Source: Nemophila menziesii (Eukaryota > Streptophyta > Magnoliopsida > Boraginales > Hydrophyllaceae). From it: 64,000 bases of DNA. Positions 38,464-51,019 of this stretch are shown in pieces (the first letter of the stretch is position 1; every line of letters begins with the position of its first letter). A model generated the notes under the pieces. That model had not been told where the DNA came from, ran no database searches, and saw only the letters and a list, made by a program, of their open reading frames with translations. The DNA lies in NCBI GenBank assembly GCA_029959085.1, contig JARWIR010000038.1, positions 4,472,915 through 4,536,914 on the forward strand, in the 5' to 3' direction. Both the position numbers and the translations under genes were made by a program.

Positions 38464-41400
38464 TTAGGCTTCAAGGAGGTACATGACTTCCCTAGGGTGT
38501 GGATCAACTCTGCGATTGGTATCCTTGCCTACATGGTAAAGTTTCAAACGATGCCCATTCACCATGAAGGTGCGTTGCTCGTATGGATTCTCGATCTCTA
38601 TCGCTCCATGCGGCGTAACTTTGGTCAGCACGAACGGTCCAGACCACTTTGATCTCAACTTGCCCGGATAATTGCTGAACTTGGAGTTATACTTGAGGAC
38701 CATCTATCCAACTTTGAATTTCTTTTCACGAATGTGATTGTCATGCCATCTTTTCGTCTTTTCTTTGTAAAGTTTAGCATTCTCATAGGCATGAAATCGA
38801 AACTCATCAAGTTCATTCAGCTTCATCATACGATTCTCCGCAACTAAGGTTGGATCCATGTTCATCTCCGCAATTGCCCAATAGGCACCCATTTCAAGCT
38901 CAAGAGGTAAGTGACAAGCCTTACCATAAACGATGCGATATGTAGATGCACCCACAGCCCACAGGCGTCTTGAACGCAGTACGATATGCCCACAACGCAT
39001 CATCTAATTTCATTGACCAATCCTTGCTTGTGGAACCAACTGTCTTCTCAAGAATGGATCTGATCTCTTGATTAGAGACCTCAGCTTGACCATTGCCTTG
39101 TGGATGATATGCGGTAGATACACGACGTCTCACACCATACTTCTCTAGAACTGTCTTTAGATATTTGTTCACGAAGTGTGAACCTCCATTACTGATAATA
39201 ACTCGAGGTGTACCATGTCTAGTGAAGATGTGTGACTTTAAGAATTTAATCACTACTCGCGAATCATTAGTTGGTAGAGCTACAACCTCTACCCATTTAG
39301 ACACGTAATCAACGGCTAGTAGGATGTACAGATTTCCGTTAGATGGTACAAAAGGACCCATTAAATCAATACCCCATACATCGAATATTTCAACTTCAAG
39401 AACATTATTACGCGGCATCTCATCTCTCTTAGATATATTACCAGTAAACTGGCATCTATGACATTTCTTGACATACTCATGACAATCCTTATGTAAAGTA
39501 GGCCAATAAAAACCAGATTGTAGTAGCTTTGCAGCTGTACGATCTCCTTTGAAGTGTCCTCCGTATGGTGAATCATGACAACCTGCAACAATGGACAAAA
39601 TTTCCTTATCTGGTATGCATCTCCTTACCATCTGATCACTGCATGTTTTGTAGAGGAAAGGATCTTCCCAAAAGAATTGTTTAGCTCGATGGACTAGTCT
39701 CTTTTTCTCTTGTGAGGTAGCTCCTTTAGGAAAAGAACCACTCACAATAAGATTTGCTATATCCTCATACCAAGGAGTTTCTAATGAATAAACTGAAAAC
39801 AAACTCTCATCAGGAAACTCTTCTCTTACCAACTCAGGTCCTCCATTGGACTCAGAACCTTCAAGACGCGACAAATGATCAGCAACCTGATTATCACAAC
39901 CCTTTCTATCCCGAATCTCTAAATCAAATTCTTGTAACAGTAGAACCCATCTAATCAAACGCGACTTCGCATCTTTCTTCTACATAAGGTATTTAATCGC
40001 ACAATGGTGGGTAAACACAACAACTTCGCCCCAAGGAGGTAGGAACGAAATTTGTCAAATGCATACACAACAGATAGTAATTCCTTCTCAGTTACGGTGT
40101 AATTAATTTGAGCACCTGTGAAGGTTTTACTAGCGTAGTAGATAGAGTGAAATACCTTTTCTTTTCTTTGACCCAACACAGCTCCCATCGCAAGATCACT
40201 AGTATCACACATAATCTCAAACAGAATCTTCCAATCAGGAGGTAATACGATAGGTGCAGAAATAAGCTTCTCTTTCATCTCGTTGAATGCCTTTATGCAA
40301 GCTTCATCAAAAAGGAATTTGGTGTCCTTCTCAAGTAAGTTGCACAATGGCTTAGAAATTTTGGAGAAGTCCTTGATAAAACGTCGGTAAAAACCAGCAT
40401 GACCCAAAAAGCTTCTTACCCCTTTTACATAAATAGGAGGGGGAAGAGTCTTGATTACCTCAATCTTCGCACGATCAACTTCCAAACCCGCACTTGAAAC
40501 CTTGTGACCCAACACTATACCTTCTCGAACCATAAAGTGACATTTCTCCTAGTTCAAAACCAAATCAGTCTCCTTGCATCTAATCAATACCTTTTCCAAG
40601 TTCCGTAAACACTCCTCAAAGTTATCACCAAACACAGAAAAGTCATCCATAAATACCTCAAGGAAATCATCAATCATGTCCCAGAAGATTGCCATTATAC
40701 ATCTTTGAAAAGTAGCAGGTGCATTACATAATCCAAATGTCATCCTTCAGAAGGCAAAGGTACCAAAAGGACATGTAAAGGTTGTCTTGTGTTGGTCTTT
40801 TGGATCTACATAAATCTGATTGTATCCTGAATATCCATCCAAAAAGCAATAATACTCTCTCCCAGCTAGCTTGTCTAACATCTGATCAATAAACGAAATA
40901 GGGAAGTGATCTTTTCTGGTGGCCTTGTTCAACTTTCAATAATCCATACACACTCTCCAACCAACAACGATCCTTGAGGGAATGACTTCATTTTGCTCAT
41001 TCAAGATGGTAGTGATACCACCCTTCTTTGGTACACGTTGAACTGGACTTACCCATTCGCTACTAGCTATGGGATAGATGATTCCCGCGTCTAGCAACTT
41101 AATAACCTCTTTCTTCACCACTTCCTTCATAGCTGGCATCAATCTTCTTTGTCCTTCAACTGAGCGCGCGTTTTCATCGTCTAGATTGATTTTGTGTTGG
41201 CAATAGGAAGGACTAATACCTTTGATGTCAGCAATAGTCCAACCAATTGTCTCTTTATTAGCTCTCAGTATGCGCAACAGTTTGTCTTCTTGAGAGCCTG
41301 TTAAAGTAGCTGAAACAATAACAGGTAGAGTGTTGTTAGTACCAAAATACACATACCTCAAGTGTGATGGAAGCGGCTTTTCTTCGAGTTGCGGGGGAGA

Positions 41401-42145
41401 TTCGATAGATGGTTTCTTTTTAGACATTATCTCCCCAGGCTCTCGGACTGACTCATAGGCGAGATGCCTATGTTTCATGTTTCCTAAATTCAAAGCAACT
41501 ACATTCTCGGTTAATTCTTCCATTAATTCCGGTAAGTCAAGTGTTAGGGCTGCTTGCAAGATATCATTAAAATTCATACAATCAAATGCTTCTTGCGTAG
41601 TCACATCAAGTACATCCATTCGGAAACACTCTGCAGGAAGATCCGGAAACTTCATGGCCCTAAACACATTGAACTTTACCTTCTCGTCTTGGATTCGCAT
41701 GGTTAATTCGTCGTTTTCTACATCAATAACATTACGCCCCGTGGCTAGGAATGGTCGACCCAAGATGATGGGGACATTCCTATCCGCGTCGTATTCAAGA
41801 ATAACAAAATCAATGGGAAAAATTAAAGTACCTGCCTTGACAAGAACATATTCGATTCGTCCCTCAGGATGAGCGAGGGATCTATCAGCCATTTGTAGGA
41901 TCATGGACGTAGGTCTTGCGTTTCCTATCTTCAGTTTTTTGAAAATTGACTTGGGCATTAAATTGATACTCGCACCCAAGTCACACAAAGCTTTCCCTTG
42001 CCACTCATTACCAATAGAAATAGGAATCGTAAAGCTCCCAGGACCAAGTAGTTTAAGTGGCAACTTACTTTGGCATATAGCGCTGCATTCTTCTGGCAAT
42101 CTTATCATCTCATTCTCACGGTATGGTCTCTTGTTGGTAATGGCT
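38464..42145 (-). mobile_element. Ty3/gypsy (Athila-like) pol: protease, RT, RNase H, integrase
   Basis: Nearly complete pol on the minus strand. Protease and flank: 42145-41560 (ALCDLGASINLMPKSI, YDADRNVPIILGRPFLAT). RT: about 41240-40450 (SEWVSPVQRVPKKGG, CFLDGYSGYNQI, FMDDFSVFG catalytic box intact). RNase H: about 40300-39960. Integrase: 39960-38930 (HHCC finger with [15 protein letters not shown]; core [11 protein letters not shown] in [15 protein letters not shown]). Tail ends at 38464 (LRSKWSGPFVLTKVTPHGAI). Three nonsense codons break the frame at about 40933, 40744 and 40546, with frameshifts near 40020 and 38950 and a further stop near 38704. The second catalytic Asp of integrase is Asn ([10 protein letters not shown]). 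Gag is absent; the 5' side is cut at 42146 by a long direct repeat. Confidence 0.92.
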
Positions 42146-43387
42146 TGATGTCTCCTCATTTGTGATAGATTTATATTAGGACGAGACATCATTTTTAGTG
42201 ATTTAGAAGTCATAATAGTCGATTTTCTTGAGAAATAGTGCACTTTCCTATTTTGAGTCTTGATTTAGTAAAATAATATTTTTAGAGCATATTAGGTTTA
42301 ATTATTTATTTAGTGTGAAGCTTTAAAGATAATTATGGAGATTAATTAGAGTCCAAGTCAAAGACTACAAGATATGGAAATAGATAAGCATGGTAATTGG
42401 AGATAAAGGAAAGAAAAGCTAAAAACATGGAAAAGGAAAATCTGCCTTAATCCTGAATTTCTGCACCTACGACCACAAATCAACTTATATCTCAAAAACG
42501 GTATGGAATTTGGAGAAACAGTCAAGAGCAAAGTTGAAGATCTTTCCGAGACGATGAATTTGGTATATTCATAAGCATCAAACGGACAAAAATTGAAGCT
42601 GTTAGGACCAAAAGAAAAACGGGCCTGATTGCATGTTTTTAGGGTTACGAATTTTAGTTGGGCTTGGAGTCCATTACTTAACCTCTCCTTCAAGAAAACG
42701 AATTAGGTCTTCTAAACACCTATAAATACACCCTTATATCACTTGTAAATCATCCTTGCCTCATAGTAATTAGTTCTTAAGGTTTTATTCTTCCACTTTA
42801 TTGTAGAGAGCAAGATGATGTCTTTCATTATTTCTTTTAGTTTATTTCCTTCAGGTATGAACTAAACCTCCCATAGCTTGGGTTTTGCATCATGTATAAT
42901 CTATGAATTCTAATTTCTTTCTATCTAAGTTTCTTTGGGAATTACATGTTTTAAATTGATATTAGCTGTTTACCTTTATATTTGTTTATGTGTTTTGATT
43001 TAATGACTGTTTTCCTTGCGGTGCGCAACGTTTAGGATTACCTTAATAGTAGTTAGATGATCACCTTAGCTGGGTGTCTAATTATTGAAACACCACATAA
43101 CGTCTAGTGTCGATATTAGTCCTGACAAAACTGTTTCTAACTATATAGTCATTAGGGTATGTTTTCACCACTATCACCATATATGGAAATTGATTGCTTA
43201 GGGCCTTAGTAGCGTTTAATAACCCTATTTGAACCAGCCTCGTGGTGTGTTCGTAGCCCCCTTATTCGCTCTCAAGGTCTAAGGAATGGGAATTTAGAAT
43301 CCTGACTAAGTATACAAGAGCTAATATTCTCCCTTATTAACTAGATCTAAGAGAAAGAATTAGAAGGATTAGTGCATACTAGCAAAA
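42146..43387 (+). repeat. LTR-like direct repeat, left copy
   Basis: Begins TGATGTCTCCTCATTTGTGA and matches 45622-46839, apart from a divergent middle (about 42440-42610). It carries CTATAAATACACCC near 42720, a good TATA box in plus orientation, in a stretch of about 100 bp identical to the right copy. The TG start, TATA box and long direct repetition fit an LTR whose promoter reads rightward. It stops matching at 43387, so its 3' part is missing or replaced. Confidence 0.75.
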
Positions 43388-45621
43388 TGTTGTTCGATAA
43401 TCCTCTATGTGGTATGCCATGCTTTGGTGTGGTATACGCTTCTCTCTTTTTGTATGAAAACCATTAACTCCAAAATGTGATATTAATTATAAACCTTGTT
43501 TAAAAACATGTTTTAAATGTGAAAGTAATATTTTAGTTCAAAGATGATTTGTCTAATATTAAAACCATATTAAAAATGAGTGTTAGGCTAACACTAACAA
43601 ATCAACACATCAAGAGAGCTTAACTAACCGCAAGTGTATGGATCGTTGACAAGTAATAAATGTAAGTATAAGAGTTATCGTCTCCATAAGGACTATGTTT
43701 GCTAATCTTGATTTCATATTTCTAAGCAGTGTAGGTGATTTACTTGCTATTACTAAAAGACTGAAAGTAAAAAATAGAATATTTGTTTGGTTTTTATTAT
43801 TAAGAACTAAGATGCAATCAAACTAATTAAGATTAAACTAATAAATCAAATAAACTAACTAAGAGAGATAAGTATGAGGGTATAACTCGAGGTCGCTAGT
43901 ATACCCCTATCTAATTGGGTCGATGATTCTAGTTATGAGGGAAAATTGGTTAGTTATGATATTCATGATTCTAACTTCCTTCTAACTCTCGTCAGGGTAG
44001 CTTAAAAGGCTACCTTACAATTACTAGAGTACTTGAGTGAGAGGATTTTACGTAAAAGATAGACTCTAACAGTAATTACCCTATACGATTATCATGTTAT
44101 GATCACTCACGCACACTGGACGTAAATGAACTCGTTCTATTCCCGAACCCCCCACCAAGGTGACAATTTAAGGAACTAAGGCCAATTTATATTTGATTAG
44201 CATATATAAATCTACATTAATTCAATCCATAAATAACTATGGTCAAAAGCCAATTCAATTGAACATCTAACAGTCTCAAACGACATAAATAATCATCGAC
44301 TAGTATTCAAGATTCATGCATAATTGAAAACTCAAGCTAATTAAATTAGTTCATACTAAAGTAATATAATCATGTTTAGTACAAGAAACCAATACTAAAT
44401 TACCCTAATATTGATGATGGAATGGTGTAGAAGTGGTGCACTAGTGCTCCAACTTCTATTCTTCCTTCTCCATGCGTTCGCCTCTTCTATTTGATGAGTA
44501 ATATTGACGTATAATGACTTTTACTAACTAAGGACTCTTTTAGGTATTGAAGGCTCCTTTTAAAAGACCCAAATCAACCCAAAAACGTTTTACTAAATGA
44601 GTGGATAGGTTTGAGCACGACATCTGCAACTTTAATAACTTCTCCATCTTAGCTGCAAATCATGAACCGTCACTCTCACATGCTCCTAACTCAAATTACT
44701 AACATGAAACCAAAGGGATCCTCCAGAATATTCATCAATTGCACGTGGTAACTCTATCTTGTTGATTTCCAAAGGTAGCCGGTAAATGCTCTCGCTTCCC
44801 AAAAGTGATTTTATGTCATTTAACGCCTTGACTTGGGTTTTACCTTCCTTTCTCTACTTCTTATCATCGTATTGGGATGTCGTATCATACAAGTACCTAA
44901 GAGCTACACATTTAACACGCAAATTATGCACAAATAGCTTTAAAAGTAACAAATATCCAAAACTAGACAAGAATTAAGAAACTATCAAAATATAGGGAAT
45001 AATCCCTCAAATAAGAAAAATAACCCCTAAAAAGATGTCGCGTGACGAGATTAAACTATCACATAAAAGAAGACATCAAGGTTCCACATCCCATTAAAGA
45101 ATGAAATTACTTACACAACATTCAAAAAAAGATAAAGGCGCTTGGAGCAAGAAGAAGAAGAAGAAGAAGTCAACTCAACACCGTTTCACCCCTTTCCATC
45201 ATTCCATTTGCTTAAAATTTTGATTATTATTGTAGTTCCTTCTACTTATTTACTACTTTTTATGAATATGACTATCATGAATATTGTATTTTAGCTTCAC
45301 GGTTTCTATGAACCCTAGACGCTGAATTTACCGCTTTCTTATAATTTGGGGTTGACTATCTAAATGAATTTGAGTTATTTCCGTTGAATATAATCTTGTA
45401 TGCAATTTTAAACCTCTTACTTTGGCCAAGTTAGCGCATTAGCATAGCGACTGGATTACGTCCCAAGGGGGGTCAGATTGTGGAAACATTTTGTATATGT
45501 TTGATGTTCGTTTATGAACTGAGATGTCTAGACTAGTCAAATAGTCAATAGGGTTCAAGTTTACTGTTGAGGGATTTTGTAGGGTCACTCGAAAGAGGTA
45601 CCTAGAGTTTAAGAGCAGCCC
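43388..45621. mobile_element. Non-coding LTR-type sequence between the direct repeats
   Basis: No coding domain. From about 43610 it carries phrases typical of plant Tat/Athila LTRs in minus orientation (CCGCAAGTGTATGGATCGTT, CAAGTAATAAATGTAAGTA), so a second, oppositely oriented LTR is probably nested here. An AAG run lies at 45154-45168. The 63-codon frame at 44786 has no recognisable content. Confidence 0.5.
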
Positions 45622-47120
45622 TGATGTCTCCTCATTTGTGATAGATTTATGTTAAGATGAGACATCATTTTTAGTGTTTTAGAAGTCAATAATGTCGATT
45701 TTCTTGAGTTTTAGTGCACTTTCCTATTTTGTGTCTTGACTTATAGAATTATTGTTGTTAGAGCATATTGGGTTTAATTGTTTATTTAGTGTGTAGCTTT
45801 AAAGATAATTATGGAGCTTAATTAGAGTCCAAGTTAAAGACAACAACTTATGGAAAGAGATTTACATGGTAATTGGAGATAAGGAAAGAATTGCTAAAAA
45901 GATGGAAAAGGAAAAGCTGCCTAAATCTGGGATTCTGCAAAGATAGGCGTTTTTACCTAATAAAGAGGCCGATTTTGGTGAATTACTCCTAAAGGGCCTA
46001 GATAATTCTGTTGCGATTCTTTTGGTATCTTGTGGAGCAAAATCGGACCAATAACAAAGAAGTTATGACCAAAACAACGCAGCAGTGTTTATCTTTATTT
46101 CCATACGAATTTGAGTTGGGCTAGAAGTCCATTACCTTAACTCTTCCTCAAGAAAACGAATTAGGTCTTCTAAACACCTATAAATACACCCTTATATCAC
46201 TTGTAAATCATCCTTGCCTCATAGTAATTAGTTCTTAAGGTTTTATTCTTCCAGTTTATTGTAGAGAGCAAGATGATGTCTTTTATTATTTCTTTTAGTT
46301 TATTTCCTTCAGGTATGAACTAAACTTCCCATAGCTTGGGTTTTGCATATGTATAATCTATGAATTCTAATTCTTCTATCTAAGTTTCTTTGGGAATTAT
46401 ATGTTTTAATCTGATATTAGCTTCTTACTTTATATTTGCTTATGTGTTTTGATTTAATGTCTTTCCTAGAACTGATCACTTTAGGATTGTTTTAAGAGTA
46501 GTTAGATGGTCTCCTTGACAGGGTGTTTAACTATTGAACCACCACATAATGTCTAGTGTCGATAGCAGTTCTGACAAAACATACTTCTAACTAGATAGTC
46601 ATTAAGGTTTGTTTTAACCACCGTATCACCAAGGCTTGCAGTATTTGCTTAGGGCCTTAGTGGCGTTTGATAACCCTATTTTAAATCACTTCTTGGTTGT
46701 GACGTAGCCCCCTTAGTCGCTCTCAAGGTCTAAGGTAGTGGAATTTAGAATCCTGACTAAGTATTACCAAGAGCTAATATTCTCCCTTATGAACTAGATC
46801 TATAGATAGAATTAGAAGGATTAGTGCATACTAGCAAAACCTAAGCTATACTTCTCATCTTATATTCTTAATCTTTTACTTTATTGTCTTTATTTTCCTA
46901 GTTTTAATTTAGTTTTAATTCATAAATTCGAAAACCAAATATTTAATTTTCTGTTTTCTAATTATTTACTTTTACTCGTTATCTGTTCCTACGCGATTAA
47001 CACACTTAAGTCCCTGAGAACGAACTCTATTTATCATTAAAACTTGCATACGTCCTGTAATACTTGCAGTACTGTGCCTGTCTAGGGTGAGAGTGCATAG
47101 TTTTCCATACTTAATTTGAT
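45622..47120 (+). repeat. LTR-like direct repeat, right copy
   Basis: Partner of 42146-43387 up to 46839, then about 280 bp more that the left copy lacks, ending near TCTTATTTTTATCACATCC. The TATA word is repeated near 46182. The extra 3' part could be the R-U5 end of a full-length LTR. Confidence 0.7.
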
Positions 47121-47600
47121 CTTATTTTTATCACATCCTAGGCGACACCAAGCCCCTATCTACACATGATGGATTTAGGTGGATAGTTGACTCCCGACTA
47201 AAGTGAAAAGTCAAATTCACCCTTAAAACAAGAAACTATTAAGTCATATCTAGTGCAGATTAAAAGCATTTATTGAGCTAACTTTTCATATATTATTCAT
47301 ATTTGTACAGTAGTCCCTTCTATATTCTCACCATTATTGCTTTGAATTTCATCTTTTTTCATTTTAGTCCTTCTAGATATTTAAATTACAAAAATCCAAA
47401 ACAAAATATAATCTTATTCCGTTACATTTTTTTCCACAACAATTATTCCAAATACTAAAAACACAATAACTAACTCCATAGTCGTTGTGGAGAACGATAA
47501 GAAAATACTTACTTTTACTACTTGGGACTACTCGTACACTTGCGAGTAGCCTGTCGAGTGTAATTTTATATCACGCCTTGGGTGATACCAAAATATAATG
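47121..47600. other. Probable second LTR end and leader-type sequence
   Basis: ACTCGTACACTTGCGAGTAG and TATCACGCCTTGGGTGATACC near 47530-47590 resemble the 3' end of gypsy LTRs. No coding sequence. Confidence 0.4.
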
Positions 47601-48530
47601 TCCCTACTAAGTAAAAAAAATTTGCTTAGAAATGTTGTAATAACGCGCTACACATGAAACTAAATTTGAAGAAGTAGCAGTGCGTTAAGGATAATGATTG
47701 TTATTGGTGTCCGGAAAATAGCGAGTCGGATACACATCTCTTATTATCCAATCTGGTTTATGCAGATTTGGGCAGAATCGCAACTTTATATCCAGGTTAA
47801 TAAGGATATACAGAAAGATTTGTGGAATGGATGCTATATATTGTTCGATTATATGAACAAGGTAGGTGGAATGCAAATCTTATCACGTCATATGTACTAA
47901 TAATGATCTGTAACACTTGGAAAGCTGAATTGAAGACATATCATGAGATGAGGGACATTGATATGTGTGCACCGATTATCTCGACTAAGAAATAATGACG
48001 AGACATTTTGGAGTTGATTGGTCAGTGCAAAATCGAAGTTAGAGGTTGATTACCGAACAATCCATTTATGAGACCCCGATTCAGGGATGAGTAGGCGACA
48101 TGTCTTTCTTATGTGATGCGTTGTTCACTACTAAGTATGATCCCGGGGTAGGAAACGTTGAAGTTCACAAGAGTAATGGAGTACGTATTTCTCAACGGAT
48201 AGTTTATTGTGTTTCAACTACCGAAGAGGAAACTAATGTGGTACTGACAAAACTTTGTGAGCAATTTGATGAGATTGATAAATTTATTTTCTCTAATAAT
48301 TTTGGTGTTATTCAAAGTATTAGGCTACCGTCAGTAGTGCGATGGTCTGTTCAGCATATGTTATAGAAAATTATGGATTTGGCGAAACGGTACGCTCCCG
48401 TACTTTCACCACCATATCCTAATACGTCTCTCAACCACCAAGCTGACACCATTGATAGGGATGTTAGGCGACGAGCCATGAGTGGAGGGTCTCCACTGAA
48501 CACGAATTTTTAGTTTTCAAGATTTAAAAT
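47601..48530 (+). mobile_element. LINE 3' fragment: zinc finger and RNase H
   Basis: Broken plus-strand frames encode the zf-RVT knuckle (CYWCPENSESDTHL, about 47697-47745), the linker (RWNANLITSYVLIMI...TWKAE, about 47860-47930) and an RNase H-like domain (DPGVGNVEVHKSNGVRISQ, RIVYCVSTTEEETNVV, about 48133-48360) with its tail (NHQADTI). It is a different copy from the LINE at 1-1680. No poly-A tail was seen. Confidence 0.75.
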
Positions 48531-48659
48531 TGGATAGCATCATATGTCAAAAATAAATCAATATACATATTAAAAAAGGGTGAATTAATTATAAAAGCCT
48601 AACATAGACATTACCTTCTTATAAAGGCCCAAGAGTAACTAGTCCTAACTACGTTAGTA

Positions 48660-50640
48660 ACTAGTATTTGTTTCTCTATTCATTTGTCAGAAAAAGCAGA
48701 ATCCATCTCTAATAGGTATCGATGTAATTGCTTTCTCTTCTTCTCACTGTTATCTCTCTTCTTATCTCTCTTCTCTATACTGTTATCTCTCTTCTCTATA
48801 CCTTCTCGTACCTATAGGAACAACAAACAAAATGAAATCCCCGATCTGCTTCTCCCACCAATATCATGGCACAAGAAATCCCTCTCTCACTGTTCTCTCT
48901 CTTGACTATTTCTTCTCTCTCTCGTACGACAACAAGAAGGCTCACAAGAGAACCAATTTTCCACCTTCATCAATCAGTTCTCCTTCACTATGTCACCGCC
49001 GCCGATCTGCACCAGAAGACCGCTGCAGCCCACCAAGCCTCCGCCGTAACGAAGTCGCTCTGCTGCACAAACAGATTCTCTCCTGCACAACCCAAACCAA
49101 GCTGCTCTCCTTTAATAATCACTCCGGCGAAAAGAATCAACGCTATTCAAAATCAAAGAAGATTCACACAAGCCTAGTTAAAGGTATATTCATTCAAATG
49201 GGTCAATACGTTTTAGGGTTCTTGTTCTACTGATTCTTCTTGATTTAAGTTAGTGAGTATAGTTATTCTAGATCTTCTAAAGTAGTCTATGATTAAGGGG
49301 GTGGGTTCATACACATTGCATAGCATTTTTTTTTACAGTCTTTACTTTTTTGTAGTGAATTTGGTATACCCATTTACAAACAAATTCCATTTACAGAAAA
49401 CATTCAAATAGTGTAAAAGGTTATCTTTATGTCGGATTCTGGGTGGATATCATTTGTTTTTGTTTATTTATGGTACTGGAAGCTATTGATAGATGATTTA
49501 CTATAACAGCTATGTGATTAGTTGATGTTTGCTTTTCTTTTTTAAGTAGTTTATGCTATGAGAAGACTTGTTATATAATGCAGCTTTTCAAGTGTATTTC
49601 CTCGGAAGCGGATACATTACGATCTTCAGACTAGTCTTTATAATTAAGAGGGAAAATTAACTGTATTTGCAAATCATCAACTAGAGGTTAGTAATTACTT
49701 TTTAATAATGACTCGCTGAGTTTTAACTTGATAAAGTTTGCAGGCTAATTGCAGAGCTATTACAGCTTCTAAACCAGTTTTGCAGAGTACAGTGAATTTC
49801 TTCATTACAATAGATAAACACGTGTCTGAATTAGGTCAGATTGTGGAAGAATCACAAAAAGTTAATGGTCCAAAATTATCTTATATTCAGAATAAATTGG
49901 AGGTAACTTTTATCCTCTTGTGGAATTAATAGCAATGCAATTTAATTTAACTTTTAATAAACACATGACCGAGAGATACTGTTGGATGGTATATGTATTA
50001 TTTAGTTCTTCTTCAGTCATGACTCAATAAACACGATACGAAACTTTTAACTACTCCATAGTTACATCATTTATAGCAATTTATAAAATGAATCTTATTA
50101 TAATGTACTGCTTGAAATTACCATGCTTAGCCTATATCTTACCGTAATGTAATAGTTTAAACTGAACATGTTTGATATGAAGAATTAAAGTTTGTCTGAG
50201 AATAGTAGGGCATCTGCTGTAGCGGTCAATGATGGTAATTATGGATAAATTACTTAATTGCACCATAGGTCCCTATATTAATTGCACTATAAGACAGTGG
50301 TCTTGTATTGCAGGTATGGCAAATAAAGGTTGGGTTACACCAAAGGAAGTGGTCTTGTTGCCGAGATTGTTGTTACTTTTGTCCTTGTTTACACTGTCTT
50401 CATATCAAAAAACGTTGCGCTAGAGAATCTCATGTCCCTGTATTTGCACTCCTACCGATTTGGTTCGCCGTGTTTTTGGTTCACTTGGCCACTATTCCTA
50501 TCAAAGGTACCTTGTGTTGAAGAAATGGACTTGGAGAAACTAGCTGAACTTGTCGAGAAAAGTTTCCATCAAATCCTTAAAGAAACCATGGCTCACAAAA
50601 CTGCCCTCAAATTTATAAGCTGATCGCTTCAACCAATATA
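48660..50640 (+). other. Exon-like pieces of an unrecognised or chimeric gene
   Basis: Around 48690-49180 the sequence looks like a CT-rich leader and start of a gene. One exon candidate is 49743-49902 (acceptor TTTGCAG, donor GAG|GTAACT), reading SKPVLQSTVNFFITIDKHVS then ELGQIVEESQKVNG. Another is 50515-50620 (MDLEKLAELVEKSFHQILKE). No domain was recognised in either. Between them lies an aquaporin fragment. Together they suggest a mosaic of captured exons or a decayed gene. Confidence 0.35.
50316..50514 (+). pseudogene. PIP aquaporin gene fragment
   Basis: After an acceptor-like TATTGCAG the sequence reads [20 protein letters not shown] then TVF, shifts frame near 50420, and continues [20 protein letters not shown] then [11 protein letters not shown]. 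This matches the loop D, helix 5 and loop E approach of plasma-membrane intrinsic proteins. The second NPA motif and everything else is missing, and the frameshift rules out function. Which PIP subgroup cannot be told. Confidence 0.85.
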
Positions 50641-51019
50641 CAGGTAGAGAGACCATTTTTTCTATTCTTTTCCGATTATAATTATGAAAACTTGAATTAA
50701 TTTAATCTAACAATTTTACTTGTCAAACTTTTGTAGGTTGACCTTATTATTAGATTTGAGAAAGTCGGCAGGTTCACCTTACTTGGCTTCTTCAAGTTAG
50801 CAAAAAGTGTTTTCGCTTCTTTAGGAATTTTGCCCTGTTTAGTTTTGCTAAGAATTAAATTTGATATTTTTATCTTCTTCTTAATTCTTAATTCATATGG
50901 TTTATACTTACTATTTAAGGTATCCAAAAATTCTTGAATCTTGTACTTTGCCTATCATTTTTTTATGAGCTATGATTAAACGCAGATTGTTACTTTTTAA
51001 ATAGTAAACTCATATCTCT
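50641..51019. other. Intergenic, left flank of the palindrome region
   Basis: No gene supported. A TTTTGTAG acceptor-like word at 50737 is followed by a 60-codon open stretch with no known domain. Confidence 0.35.

Noticed and set aside
41477..42148. Plus-strand open frames over the gypsy protease region (131 and 81 codons)
   Set aside because: Antisense shadows of the minus-strand pol frame.
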